Positions 38,398 through 47,704 of a stretch of DNA of 64,000 bases are shown here, in pieces. The stretch is taken from positions 186,001 to 250,000 of the forward strand of contig NZ_JANFDG010000001.1 of assembly GCF_024609765.1 (NCBI RefSeq), read 5' to 3'. The translations under genes and the position numbers were made by a program. The notes beneath the pieces were generated by a model that did not search any database, had not been told where the DNA came from, and was given only the letters and a program-made list of their open reading frames with translations. Each line of letters opens with the position of its first letter. The first letter of the stretch is position 1. This DNA is from Shinella pollutisoli. Lineage in GTDB: Bacteria > Pseudomonadota > Alphaproteobacteria > Rhizobiales > Rhizobiaceae.

Positions 38398-39213
38398 ATG
38401 CTGAGCTTCGCAGATCGCGAGACGACGAGATTGCTGCAGGCGGGTGATCCGGCCCCGGTGGAATGGATCAATCCCGCGGGCGCATCGCCCTTCTTCCTGA
38501 CCTGCGAACATGCCGGCCGCGCCGTTCCGGCGGCTCTCGGCGATCTCGGCGTCGCGGCGGCGGAGATGGACCGGCACATCGCCTACGACGTCGGGGCGGA
38601 GGGCGTGGCCCGCGCGCTTTCGGCGCGCCTCGACGCCGCCCTCGTCCTGCAGCGCTACAGCCGGCTCGTCATCGACTGCAACCGCCCGCTGGAGGCTCGG
38701 GACTGCGTCGTCGCGCTCAGCGACGGCACCGCCGTCCCCGTCAATGCCGACATATCCGACCGGGAGCGGCGCCGCCGCTACGTCGAGATCCACCAGCCGC
38801 TGCACGAGGCGGTCGCCGTGGCGCTCACCCAGCGCCAGGCGGCCGGCCGGCCGACGCTGCTCGTCTCGGTGCACAGCTTCACGCCCGTCATGCGCGCGAC
38901 CGGCGCCGTGCGGGATTTCGAGCTGGGCCTCCTCTACAACCGCGACGCCCGCCTTGCCGAGCGGCTGGCGGAAACCTTCCGCGCCGCCAATCCGGACGTC
39001 GCCGTCAGGCTCAACGAGCCCTATGCGGTCGACGACGTCTCCGACTACACGATCCCCGTGCACGGCGAGCGGCGCGGCATCCCGCACGTGCTCCTCGAAG
39101 TGCGCAACGACCTCATCGCCGACGCAGGCGGGCAGGAGGAATGGGCCGAGCGCCTCGCCGCCCCCCTCCGCCTCGCCGCAGACATCCTGAAGGAAACGCC
39201 CGATGGCCGCTGA
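38398..39213 (+). CDS. N-formylglutamate amidohydrolase family protein
   Basis: 271-aa zinc amidohydrolase of the HutG/FGase fold. FLTCEHAGRAVPAAL (metal Glu/His), RYSRLVIDCNRPLE, SVHSFTPVMR (metal His), and the C-terminal GIPHVLLEVRNDLI are visible. Canonical members release formate from N-formylglutamate in histidine breakdown, but no hut genes are near. In this context it may hydrolyse another N-substituted glutamate (inference). The start at 38398 lacks a strong ribosome site; TTG at 38392 is possible. Its end overlaps the next gene by 11 bases. Confidence 0.87.
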   Translation: MLSFADRETTRLLQAGDPAPVEWINPAGASPFFLTCEHAGRAVPAALGDLGVAAAEMDRHIAYDVGAEGVARALSARLDAALVLQRYSRLVIDCNRPLEARDCVVALSDGTAVPVNADISDRERRRRYVEIHQPLHEAVAVALTQRQAAGRPTLLVSVHSFTPVMRATGAVRDFELGLLYNRDARLAERLAETFRAANPDVAVRLNEPYAVDDVSDYTIPVHGERRGIPHVLLEVRNDLIADAGGQEEWAERLAAPLRLAADILKETPDGR

Positions 39214-39853
39214 CCATCCGACCACCCGCGACCTGCCGCTCGATCCGGCCGCCTCGGCCATCCTCTTCATCGACGTGCAGAACTTCTCCGTGCGCCGCGA
39301 GGGCGGGGAGTTCAAGGACGTCTCCGACGCCGACATCGCCGGCAAGTACGGCTACTATTTCAAGCGCATCCACGAGGTGGCGATCCCGAACATGCAGCGG
39401 CTCCTGCACGGCTTCCGCAGGGCCGGCATCGAGGTGCTGCACACGACGATCGAGAGCCTGACGAAGGACGGCCGCGACCGCGGCCTCGACTACAAGATCA
39501 CCGGCTTCAACGTGCCGAAGGGCTCCTGGGACGGCAAGGTCATCGACGAGCTCGCGCCGCTGGAGGACGAGATCGTCTTCCCGAAGAGCTCCTCCAGCGT
39601 CTTCGTCTCGACCCATATCGACTACGTGCTGCGCAATCTCGGCGTGAGACAACTTGTGCTTTGTGGCCTTTTGACCGACCAGTGCGTGGAATCGGCCATC
39701 CGCGACGCCTGCGACCTCAACTACCTGGTGACGCTGGTGCCGGACGCCTGCGGCACCTACTCGCAGGAGCGCCACGACACGTCGCTCCGCGCGATCAAGG
39801 GCTATTGCCGGCAGGTCTCGACGGATGCGCTGTTGAAGGAGATCGGGCAGTAG
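39203..39853 (+). CDS. cysteine hydrolase (isochorismatase-like), copy 1
   Basis: 216-aa isochorismatase-fold amidase. The catalytic triad is visible: Asp in ILFIDVQNF, Lys in EIVFPKSSSS, Cys in LCGLLTDQCVESAI. Such enzymes cleave C-N amide bonds in nicotinamide, ureidoacrylate, carbamoylsarcosine or biuret. It overlaps the upstream amidohydrolase gene. A second family member lies 4.8 kb downstream in the same operon-like run. Confidence 0.88.
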   Translation: MAADHPTTRDLPLDPAASAILFIDVQNFSVRREGGEFKDVSDADIAGKYGYYFKRIHEVAIPNMQRLLHGFRRAGIEVLHTTIESLTKDGRDRGLDYKITGFNVPKGSWDGKVIDELAPLEDEIVFPKSSSSVFVSTHIDYVLRNLGVRQLVLCGLLTDQCVESAIRDACDLNYLVTLVPDACGTYSQERHDTSLRAIKGYCRQVSTDALLKEIGQ

Positions 39854-39960
39854 GACGCCCGAAACGAGGAAACACAGGCAAGCGGACCGAGAACAAGACC
39901 GAAAAGGCCCGGCCGCTTGAGAGTTCACTGCCGAAAGGCATCGCAAAAAGGGGAACGACC

Positions 39961-41133
39961 ATGATGAAGACTTCCAAACTGCTTCTGGCGGCGGCGAGCC
40001 TCGCGCTTGCCGGTTCAGCGGCTTTCGCCGACGACGACAAGATCGTCATCGGCGGCGCGCTGTCGATGACGGGCATCCAGGCCCCGCTCGACACGCCCGG
40101 CTACAACGGCGCGCTCGTCGCCGTGAAATATCTCAACGACAACGGCGGCGTGCTCGGCAAGCAGGTCGAGTTCATCAACATCGACGGCAAGTCCGATCCG
40201 GTGACGGTCGGCAACGTCGCCGTCGAGCTGATCGACAAGGGCGCCCAGGTCATCGTCGCACCCTGCGACTTCGACTTCGGCTCGCCGGCGAGCCGCGAGG
40301 CGCAGTCGGCCGGCCTCGTCGGCATCTCGACCTGCGCCTCCGACCCGCTCTATTCGTCCTGGTCGCTCGGCGACAAGCAGTTCACGCTCTCCATGTGGAA
40401 CACCACGATGGGCGCGACGGCCGCCGACTTCGCGGTGAAGGAGAAGGGCTGGAAGACGGCCTATGTCGTCACCGACCAGTTCATCGCCTATACCAAGTCG
40501 CTGTCGAAATATTTCGTCGAGCAGTTCAAGGCCGACGGCGGCGAGATCCTGCTGGAAGACACCTACACGAACGGCGACAACAACTTCTCCGCCCAGCTCG
40601 CGCGCCTGCAGGCGCTCGGCAAGAAGCCGGACGTGATCTTCGTCTCCTCCTACGGCACGGATATCGGCGTGATCATCCGCGCGCTGCGCGAGGTCGGCTA
40701 CGATGCGCCGGTGCTCGGCGGCGACGCCTATGACGACCCGGCGATGCACGAGGCGCTCGGCGAGAAATTCGGCAACGACGTCTATTTCGTCACGCATACC
40801 TGGATGGGGCCGGAAGCGCATCCGGACATGCCGAAGTTCATCGAGCTCTACACCGCCATGCACGGCAAGGCGCCGGACACGTCCTTCGTCTCCACCGGCT
40901 GGGATACGATCATGATGATCGCCGAGGCGATCAAGGCGGCCGGCTCGACCGACGGCGCGGCGCTTGCCAAGGCGCTCGAGGACGGCCAGTTCAAGCTGCT
41001 CACCGGCGACCTCGACTACGGCACGGCGGAGGAAGGCCACGTGCCGAACAAGGCCGCGGCGGTGATCGAGCTCAAGGGCGGCAAGCCGAGCTTCGTCGGA
41101 TGGCGCAAGCCCGAGTCCCTGCCGAAGCCCTGA
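39961..41133 (+). CDS. Liv-type ABC transporter substrate-binding protein
   Basis: 390-aa periplasmic binding protein of the branched-chain amino acid/amide family (Peripla_BP_6). The signal peptide is clear: MMKTSKLLLAAASLALAG, cleaved near SAAFA. The mature start DDKIVIGGALSMTG and GYNGALVAVKYLNDNGGVLG are typical. Substrates of this family include amides, urea and amino acids. It is probably co-transcribed with the hydrolases upstream and the ATPases downstream. The start is ATG 39961; 39964 is also possible. Confidence 0.92.
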   Translation: MMKTSKLLLAAASLALAGSAAFADDDKIVIGGALSMTGIQAPLDTPGYNGALVAVKYLNDNGGVLGKQVEFINIDGKSDPVTVGNVAVELIDKGAQVIVAPCDFDFGSPASREAQSAGLVGISTCASDPLYSSWSLGDKQFTLSMWNTTMGATAADFAVKEKGWKTAYVVTDQFIAYTKSLSKYFVEQFKADGGEILLEDTYTNGDNNFSAQLARLQALGKKPDVIFVSSYGTDIGVIIRALREVGYDAPVLGGDAYDDPAMHEALGEKFGNDVYFVTHTWMGPEAHPDMPKFIELYTAMHGKAPDTSFVSTGWDTIMMIAEAIKAAGSTDGAALAKALEDGQFKLLTGDLDYGTAEEGHVPNKAAAVIELKGGKPSFVGWRKPESLPKP

Positions 41134-41274
41134 CCGGACATTCCGGGCCGGCCATGCGCACGCCCCTTCCAATCGGGATCGATTTCGGGGAAGGTCTATG
41201 CGCGAACTGAACGTGCTACGGCGTCGCGCAATGCGCGGCGCCGCAGAGACCTGCACACGACTTCCGGAAAAGCC

Positions 41275-42009
41275 ATGACTGAAATGCGTCTTGCGGTAAA
41301 CGACGTGTCGGTGGAATTCACCGGCCTTCGCGCACTCGACCATGTAACGCTCACGGTCGCGACCGGCGAGGTGGTCGGCCTCATCGGGCCGAACGGCTCC
41401 GGCAAGACGACCCTGATCAACGCCATCACCGGCCAGGTGAAGCTCGCGGGCGGCACGATCACCGCCGGCGACGTCACCCTTTCCGGGCTTTCGCCGCGCG
41501 AGATCGCGCTCGCCGGCGTCAGCCGCTCCTTCCAGATCGTCCGGCTGTTCAACACGATGACGGTGCTGGAGAATGTCGAGGCCGCGGCACTCGCGAAAGG
41601 CGCCTCCCGCGCCGTCGCAACCGAGCGCGCAAACGGCCTGCTCGCCGAGCTCGGCCTGACGGCGAAGGCCGACGAGCTCGGCGACAGCCTGAGCTACGGC
41701 GACAAGCGCCGCGTCGAGATCGCCCGCGCGCTCGCCGCCGAGCCGCGCTTCCTGCTGCTCGACGAGCCCGCCGCCGGCATGAACGACGCGGAGACCGACA
41801 CGCTGCTGCACACGCTCGCCGAGCTGCCGAAGACGCGCGGCCTCGGCCTTCTCATCATCGACCACGACATGGGGCTGATCATGCGCCTCTGCCACCGGCT
41901 GCACGTGCTCGCCTCCGGCCGCACCATCGCCGAAGGGGATGCCGCCCATGTCCGCAGCCACCCGGCCGTCATCGAGGCCTATCTCGGCAAGGGGGCGGCC
42001 CATGCTTGA
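41275..42009 (+). CDS. Liv-type ABC transporter ATPase (LivG-like)
   Basis: 244-aa ATPase. Walker A GPNGSGKTT, signature LSYGDKRRVEIARAL, Walker B FLLLDEPAAGM, switch His in IIDHDMGLIM. The signature LSYG is the usual LivG form. It overlaps the second ATPase by 8 bases. The 141-bp gap before it, after the binding-protein gene, may hold a processing or attenuating site; I see no strong hairpin. Confidence 0.93.
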   Translation: MTEMRLAVNDVSVEFTGLRALDHVTLTVATGEVVGLIGPNGSGKTTLINAITGQVKLAGGTITAGDVTLSGLSPREIALAGVSRSFQIVRLFNTMTVLENVEAAALAKGASRAVATERANGLLAELGLTAKADELGDSLSYGDKRRVEIARALAAEPRFLLLDEPAAGMNDAETDTLLHTLAELPKTRGLGLLIIDHDMGLIMRLCHRLHVLASGRTIAEGDAAHVRSHPAVIEAYLGKGAAHA

Positions 42010-42709
42010 CGTCCGCGACCTCTCCGTCAGCTACGGCACGATCCGCGCCGTGCGCGGCATCAGCTTCACGGTCGGCAAGGGCGAGCTGGTGAGCCTGCTC
42101 GGCGCCAACGGCGCCGGCAAATCCTCGACCATCAAGTGCATCGCCGGCGCGCTGAAGGCCTCCGGCGGCACGATCACGCTCGACGGCCGCGACATCACCG
42201 CGGCGAGCCCCGAGCAGGTCGTGCGCGCGGGGCTCGCCACCGTGCCGGAGACCCGCGACGTCTTCCCGGACCTGACGGTTTCGGAAAACCTCATGCTCGG
42301 CGCCTACATCCACCGCCGCGATCCGGCCGGCAACCGCGAGAACCTCGACCGGCTGCACACGCTCTTTCCCCGCCTTGCCGAGCGCGCGCACCAGCCGGCC
42401 GGCACGCTTTCCGGCGGCGAGCAGCAGATGCTCGTCATCGCCCGCGCGCTGATGTCGCGGCCGGGCGTGCTGCTGCTGGACGAACCCTCGCTCGGCCTCG
42501 CGCCGGCGATCGTCGAGCGCATCTTCGAGATGATCGAGACGCTGAAGAAGTCCGGCCTGACCATCCTGCTCGTCGAGCAGAACGTGAACCAGGCGCTCGC
42601 CGTCGCCGACCGCGCCTATGTGATGCGGCTCGGCGCCATCGTCGCTGCCGGCACGGCCGACGAGATCCGTTCCACCAGCGATCTCAGCGCGCATTACCTG
42701 GGAGGCTGA
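42002..42709 (+). CDS. Liv-type ABC transporter ATPase (LivF-like)
   Basis: 235-aa ATPase. Walker A GANGAGKSS, signature LSGGEQQMLVIARAL, Walker B VLLLDEPSLGL, then EQNVNQALAVADRAYVM, typical of LivF. The start ATG is at 42002; an in-frame ATG at 41939 would only overlap the upstream gene further. It pairs with the LivG-like protein to power the importer. Confidence 0.93.
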   Translation: MLDVRDLSVSYGTIRAVRGISFTVGKGELVSLLGANGAGKSSTIKCIAGALKASGGTITLDGRDITAASPEQVVRAGLATVPETRDVFPDLTVSENLMLGAYIHRRDPAGNRENLDRLHTLFPRLAERAHQPAGTLSGGEQQMLVIARALMSRPGVLLLDEPSLGLAPAIVERIFEMIETLKKSGLTILLVEQNVNQALAVADRAYVMRLGAIVAAGTADEIRSTSDLSAHYLGG

Positions 42710-42713
42710 GGCC

Positions 42714-43604
42714 ATGGCTTTCACGATCCAGTTCGTCATCGACGTGCTCAGCCTCGGCGGCGCCTATGCGCTGATGGCGCTCGGCCTCGTCATCATCTAC
42801 GGCATCCTGCGGCTGGTGAACTTCGCCTATGGCGAGCTCATCATGGTCGCCGGCTACACGATGTTCCTCGCCAGCGGCTCCGGCCTGCCCTGGATCGTCA
42901 TGGCCGTGCTCGCCGTCGCCATGGCCATCCTCTTCGGCATCCTCACCGACTACATCGCCTTCCGCCCGGTGCGGGCGAAGTCGGTGACGGCGGTGCTGAT
43001 CACCTCCTTCGCCTTCTCGAACCTGCTGCAGAACGCGGCCCTCCTCTTCATCTCGCCGCGCCCGCGCAACGTGCCGCTGCCGGCGGTCTTCTCGCAGACG
43101 GTCTCGATCGGCGGGGCGATCACGCCGGTGAGGAACCTCATCACCATCGCCGCCTCGATCGTGCTGCTCGCCGCCGTCGCCTTCCTGATGCGGCGGACGA
43201 CGCTCGGCATCGCCATGCGGGCTGCGGCGACCAACTTCACCATGGCGCGCATGCTCGGCGTGCCGGCGAACCTCATCATCTCGTCGGCCTTCGCGCTCTC
43301 CGGCTTCCTCGCCGGGGTCGTCGGCATCCTGTGGATCGGCCGTATCGGCACCGTCGTGCCGGGCATCGGCCTGGAACCCCTGCTCGTCGCCTTCATCGCC
43401 ACCGTCATCGGCGGCATGCGCAGCCTGCCCGGCGCCGTGGTCGGCGGCTTCCTGCTGGCGCTGATCGACACGACGCTCAACTACACCCTGTCGCAGGACC
43501 TCCTGAAATTCCGCGACGCCTTCACCTTCAGCCTCGTCATCCTGATCCTGCTCTGGCGCCCGGAAGGGCTGATCAAGGGTCCGGCGAGCGGGCAGCGGAC
43601 CTGA
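42714..43604 (+). CDS. Liv-type ABC transporter permease (LivH-like)
   Basis: 296-aa inner-membrane permease with about eight hydrophobic segments. LivH marks: YALMALGLVIIYGILRLVNFA-type start, AFRPVRAKSVTAVLITSFAF, and GIAMRAAATNFTMARMLGV. It follows the LivF-like gene by 4 bases and precedes the LivM-like gene by 13. Confidence 0.92.
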   Translation: MAFTIQFVIDVLSLGGAYALMALGLVIIYGILRLVNFAYGELIMVAGYTMFLASGSGLPWIVMAVLAVAMAILFGILTDYIAFRPVRAKSVTAVLITSFAFSNLLQNAALLFISPRPRNVPLPAVFSQTVSIGGAITPVRNLITIAASIVLLAAVAFLMRRTTLGIAMRAAATNFTMARMLGVPANLIISSAFALSGFLAGVVGILWIGRIGTVVPGIGLEPLLVAFIATVIGGMRSLPGAVVGGFLLALIDTTLNYTLSQDLLKFRDAFTFSLVILILLWRPEGLIKGPASGQRT

Positions 43605-43617
43605 GGAGCGCGCAGCC

Positions 43618-44646
43618 ATGAAACATTCCTACCTCACCGCCCTCCTCCTCATCGCCGTCATCGCGCTGATCGCCGTCGGCAGCCAGCTGCTCGGCATCCG
43701 CCTCTACGACCGCATCGCCACCAACCTGCTGATCTCGGTGGTGCTGGTCGTCGGCCTCCAGACCTTCATGGGCAATTCGGGCCTCCTCTCCTTCTCCCAT
43801 ATCGGCTTCATGGGACTCGGTGCCTATACGTCCGCCGTGCTCACCATTCCCGCGCAGATGAAGGGCATGGCGCTGCCGGATCTCTACGCGTTCATGACGG
43901 TGGTCGAGGTCTCGCCGCTCGTCGCCATGGTCGCCGCCGGCCTCGTCGCGGCGGTCGTCGCGGCCGTCGTCTCCTATCCGCTGATGCGGCTTTCGGATGC
44001 GGCGGCGGTCATCACCTCCTTCGCGCTGCTCGTCGTGCTCTACACGGTGATGAACAACTGGAGCGCCTTCACCAACGGGCCGCGCACGCTGTTCGGCCTG
44101 CCGAAGACCACGGACATGCCGATCGCCGCGATCGTCGCGGCGGTGGTCGTCGTCGTCGCCCTCCTGTTTAAGGAATCGCGTACCGGCAAGCTGCTGCGCG
44201 CCTCGCGCGAGGACGAGGTGGCGGCCGCCGCCCTCGGCGCCAACATCCCGCGCCTGCGCTGGCGCGCCTTCATCCTCGCCGCCTTCATCGCCGGCGTCGG
44301 CGGTGCGCTCTGGGGGCACTTCATCACCTCCTTCGCGCCGAAGGCGTTCTATCTCAAGGAAACCTTCCTGATCATCACCATGCTGGTGATCGGCGGCGCC
44401 AACACCGTGACGGGTGCGGTCGCCGGCACGATCCTCGTCACCTTCGCCTATGAGGGCCTGCGCGGCACGGAGGGTGCGCTCAACGCCACCTCCTTCGGCG
44501 CCGGACAGGTCGTCGGGCTGACCGAGATCGTGCTCGCGCTCGCCATGATCGCCGTGATGATCCTCAAGCCCGGCGGCATCTTCCCGAACCGCGAGATCGG
44601 CCACATCCTCATCCGCGCCCGCCGCAAGAAGGAGACCGCCCCATGA
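43618..44646 (+). CDS. Liv-type ABC transporter permease (LivM-like)
   Basis: 342-aa permease. It shows the family GNSGLLSFSHIGFMGLGAYT segment, LLRASREDEVAAAALGANIP (cytoplasmic loop that contacts the ATPase), and IIGGANTVTGAV-like VIGGANTVTGAVAGTI. It completes a full importer with the five-gene order binding protein, LivG, LivF, LivH, LivM. It overlaps the next cysteine hydrolase by 4 bases (ATGA). Confidence 0.92.
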   Translation: MKHSYLTALLLIAVIALIAVGSQLLGIRLYDRIATNLLISVVLVVGLQTFMGNSGLLSFSHIGFMGLGAYTSAVLTIPAQMKGMALPDLYAFMTVVEVSPLVAMVAAGLVAAVVAAVVSYPLMRLSDAAAVITSFALLVVLYTVMNNWSAFTNGPRTLFGLPKTTDMPIAAIVAAVVVVVALLFKESRTGKLLRASREDEVAAAALGANIPRLRWRAFILAAFIAGVGGALWGHFITSFAPKAFYLKETFLIITMLVIGGANTVTGAVAGTILVTFAYEGLRGTEGALNATSFGAGQVVGLTEIVLALAMIAVMILKPGGIFPNREIGHILIRARRKKETAP

Positions 44647-45311
44647 GCTGGAAGACCGCCTACCGTTCCTTCTACTACGCCAATGCCGAGGCGCCGGACG
44701 ACATCGTGCTCGATCCGGAGACGACGGCACTGCTCGTCATCGACATCCAGAACACCTATCTCGAGCCGAAGGACACGCCGGAGGAAACCGCCCGCTGGCA
44801 GCCCTTCTACGAGCGCATGCGCAGGACGGTGATCCCCAACACCGCGCGTCTCATCGACGAATGCCGCAAGCGCAAGGTGGAGGTGATCTTCGCCCGCATC
44901 GCCTGCCTGAAGCCGGACGGCCGCGACCGGTCGCTCAGCCAGAAGAAGCCCGGCTTCAACTACCTGCTGCTGCCGAAGGACCTGCCCGAGGGCCAGGTCG
45001 TACCGGAACTCGCGCCGCGCCCCGACGAGATCGTCATCACCAAGACGACCGACAGCGCGCTCACCGGCACCAACCTGCGCCTCGTCCTGCACAACATGGG
45101 CATCAAAAACGTCATCTGCTGCGGCATCTTCACCGACCAGTGCGTCTCCTCGACCGTGCGCAGCCTCGCCGACGAGAGCTTCGGCGTGGTCGTCGTCGAC
45201 GACTGCGGTGCCGCGGCGACGGACGAGCTGCACCGGCGGGAGCTGGAGATCATCAACATGATCTACTGCCACGTCATCTCGCTCGACGAGGTCCTGACCT
45301 TCTTCAAGTAG
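44643..45311 (+). CDS. cysteine hydrolase (isochorismatase-like), copy 2
   Basis: 222-aa isochorismatase-fold amidase. Triad: Asp in LLVIDIQNTY, Lys in IVITKTTDSA, Cys in CGIFTDQCVSSTV. It shares the fold with copy 1 but differs widely in sequence, so the two probably act on successive or different amides. Translationally coupled to the LivM-like permease, which ties its substrate to the importer. Confidence 0.9.
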   Translation: MSWKTAYRSFYYANAEAPDDIVLDPETTALLVIDIQNTYLEPKDTPEETARWQPFYERMRRTVIPNTARLIDECRKRKVEVIFARIACLKPDGRDRSLSQKKPGFNYLLLPKDLPEGQVVPELAPRPDEIVITKTTDSALTGTNLRLVLHNMGIKNVICCGIFTDQCVSSTVRSLADESFGVVVVDDCGAAATDELHRRELEIINMIYCHVISLDEVLTFFK

Positions 45312-45326
45312 ACAGGGAGACGCCGC

Positions 45327-46631
45327 ATGACCGGTCTCTATGCCCGCGAGCGCCGTTCGGTCTCCACCATGGCGCACCTGCGCTTCTATCCGCTGGCGGC
45401 GGTCGGCGGCAGCGGCGCGTATCTGACCGGCGACGACGGGCGGCAGCTTCTCGACTTCGCCGCCTCCTGGGGTGCCGCGAGCCTCGGCCACGCGCATCCG
45501 GCCGTGCGCGAGGCGGTCGACCGCGCACTCTCCGATCAGGCGGGCGCGAGCTATCTCTCCTCGGCCAACGAGCCCTGCGTGCTGCTCGCCGAGAAGCTCC
45601 TGTCGCTGGTGCCGGAGCGTGCCCGCGGCCGCGTCTGGTTCGGTCATTCCGGTTCGGACGCCAACGAGACGGTCGCCCGCATGGTGGTGGCGGCCACCGG
45701 CCGGCCGCGCATCCTTGCCTTCGAGGGCGCCTATCACGGCGGCACGGTCGGCTCGATGGCCGTCTCCGGCCATCCGGCGCAGCAGGGCGCGCGCGCTGAG
45801 GGCCTGACGCTCGTGCCCTATCCGAACAGCTACGCCGCCGGAAGCCCGCAGGCCGCGAAGGAGGCCGTCCTCGCCCATCTCGAAAAGCTGTTCGCGACGG
45901 AGGTGCCGCCGGAGGAGGTCGCCGCCTTCCTCATCGAGCCGATCCAGTCGGACGGCGGCATGCTGGTGCCGCCGGACGGGTTCTTCCCGGCGGTGGAGGC
46001 GCTCTGCCGCCGGCACGGCATCCTACTCGTCTCGGACGAAGTAAAGGTCGGGCTCGGCCGCAGCGGCCGCTTCAACGCTTTCGAGCACTCCGGCATCGAG
46101 CCGGATATCGTCGTCTTCGGCAAGGGGCTCGGCGGCGGGCTGCCGATCTCGGCCGTCGTCGGCCCGGAGGCGATCATGAACCACGCCGTCGCCTTCTCGC
46201 TGCAGACCGTGCACGGCAATCCCGTCTGCGCCGCCGCGGCACTCGCCGTGCTGCAAACGATCGAGCGCGACCGCCTCGTCGCCAACGCGGAGAGAAGCGG
46301 CAAGGCGCTGCGCGCCGCGCTGGACGAGCTCGCCGCCCGCCATTCCCTGATCGGCGACGTGCGCGGGCGCGGCCTTGCCCTCGGCGTCGAACTCGTCGCC
46401 GACGGGAAGCCTGCCGCGCGGCAGACGGCGCTCGCCGTCTACCGCGCCTTCCAGCTCGGCCTCGTGCTCTATTACGTCGGCGTCAATTCCAACGTGCTGG
46501 AATTCACCCCACCGCTGACATTGACGGAAAGCGAGGCCCGGCAGGGCGTCGCCATCCTCGACCAGGCCCTCGCCGACGTCGCCGCAGGGCGGGTCGACGA
46601 GGGCCTGCTCGCGGATTTCGCCGGCTGGTAG
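45327..46631 (+). CDS. class III aminotransferase family protein
   Basis: 434-aa PLP aminotransferase. Features: DFAASWGAASLGHAHPAV, FGHSGSDANETVARM, AFEGAYHGGTVGSMAVSGH, the PLP Asp in LVSDEVKVGLGR, and the PLP Lys in VFGKGLGGGLPIS. The class covers omega-amino acid, ornithine and diaminobutyrate aminotransferases. It follows copy 2 of the cysteine hydrolase by 15 bases with a GGGAG site, so it is the last gene of the Liv cluster. It converges with eutE but is not the ectoine aminotransferase, which is at 58778. Confidence 0.9.
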   Translation: MTGLYARERRSVSTMAHLRFYPLAAVGGSGAYLTGDDGRQLLDFAASWGAASLGHAHPAVREAVDRALSDQAGASYLSSANEPCVLLAEKLLSLVPERARGRVWFGHSGSDANETVARMVVAATGRPRILAFEGAYHGGTVGSMAVSGHPAQQGARAEGLTLVPYPNSYAAGSPQAAKEAVLAHLEKLFATEVPPEEVAAFLIEPIQSDGGMLVPPDGFFPAVEALCRRHGILLVSDEVKVGLGRSGRFNAFEHSGIEPDIVVFGKGLGGGLPISAVVGPEAIMNHAVAFSLQTVHGNPVCAAAALAVLQTIERDRLVANAERSGKALRAALDELAARHSLIGDVRGRGLALGVELVADGKPAARQTALAVYRAFQLGLVLYYVGVNSNVLEFTPPLTLTESEARQGVAILDQALADVAAGRVDEGLLADFAGW

Positions 46632-46693
46632 GCGTCAGGCCTTTTCACGCATTTCCGAATGCAGGACCGCTTCACGCTCCCGCCGGAAACGCG

Positions 46694-47701
46694 TCACGCC
46701 ACCACGGCCGCCAGCACGCTGACGCAGTCGCCGGGCTTGACGAGGCCGGGGAAGTGGCGTGCGGCAAGGATGCCGTCCATCTTCGCCCTGACCTCCAGCG
46801 GCGCCGCACCGGTGCGGCCGACCGGATAGATGCGGGCGACGACGTCGCCGTCCTTCACCGCGTCGCCGAGATCGCAGAGCGGCTCGATCAGCCCGCCGTC
46901 CTCGGCGAAGGAGAAGCAGTTGCCGTCCGGCATGTCGAGCCAGGTCGTCTCCGCGGCCTCGACGGAACCCTTGAGGATGCCGGCCGCCTTCAGCACGTTG
47001 GCGACACCTTTCTTGGCGATGCCGGCGCTTCTCGCCGTCGCCGTGCCGCCGCCGCCGAGCTCTGTGGTGACGAAGATCTTGCCCATCTCCTCGGCCGCCG
47101 TGTCGTACATGCCGACGGCGTCGATCTCCAGCATCTTCATCGACCAGGGCGCACCGAAGGCCCTGACCAGCTCGAACGCCCTCGCCTCCTGCCGCTTGTC
47201 GGGCAGGATATGCGCGGCGCAGAAGGGCAGGAAGTCGAGCGTCCTGCCGCCGGAGTGGAAGTCGAGGACGATATCGGCGAGCGGCAGCAGCGTGCGCTGG
47301 AAATAGTCGGCGATCTTCTGCGTGACCGTCCCGTCCGGCGCGCCGGGGAAGCTGCGGTTCATGTTGCCCTTGTCGATCGGCGAGGTGCGCGTGCCGGCGA
47401 GGAAGGCCGGGTAGTTCATCGCCGGGACGATGATCACCCGGCCCGTCACGTCCTCCGCCTTCAGCGTGCGGGCGAGATCGAAGAGCGCGATCGGCCCCTC
47501 GTATTCGTCGCCGTGGTTGGCGCCGGTGAGAAGGGCCGTCGGCCTCTCCCCGTTCCTGACGACCGTGACCGGGATCATCACCGAGCCCCAGGCGGAATCG
47601 TCCCGGCTGTAGGGCAGGCGCAGGAAACCGTGCTGCACGCCGTCCGCCGAGAAATCGACCGTGGGGCTGATGGGCGACGGCCGGAGCGAGCGTTCCAGCA
47701 T
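46694..47701 (-). CDS. eutE: N-alpha-acetyl-L-2,4-diaminobutyrate deacetylase EutE/DoeB
   Basis: 335-aa zinc deacylase of the succinylglutamate desuccinylase/aspartoacylase family. Zinc ligands are in TGANHGDEYEGP (His, Glu) and DFHSGG (His). It removes acetate from N-alpha-acetyl-diaminobutyrate, the product of ectoine ring opening. It is the last gene of eutABCDE, 3 bases after eutD, and ends convergent with the class III aminotransferase gene. Confidence 0.92.
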   Translation of the reverse strand: MLERSLRPSPISPTVDFSADGVQHGFLRLPYSRDDSAWGSVMIPVTVVRNGERPTALLTGANHGDEYEGPIALFDLARTLKAEDVTGRVIIVPAMNYPAFLAGTRTSPIDKGNMNRSFPGAPDGTVTQKIADYFQRTLLPLADIVLDFHSGGRTLDFLPFCAAHILPDKRQEARAFELVRAFGAPWSMKMLEIDAVGMYDTAAEEMGKIFVTTELGGGGTATARSAGIAKKGVANVLKAAGILKGSVEAAETTWLDMPDGNCFSFAEDGGLIEPLCDLGDAVKDGDVVARIYPVGRTGAAPLEVRAKMDGILAARHFPGLVKPGDCVSVLAAVVA

Positions 47702-47704
47702 GGC

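Noticed and set aside
38398-39213. Histidine utilisation (hut) operon
   Set aside because: The formylglutamate hydrolase-like gene suggested it, but no hutH, hutU, hutI or hutF is present; the neighbours are a Liv importer and cysteine hydrolases.
45327-46631. Aminotransferase as the ectoine DoeD
   Set aside because: It lies next to eutE but converges with it and belongs to the Liv cluster; the DoeD-type gene is at 58778-60151 after ssd.
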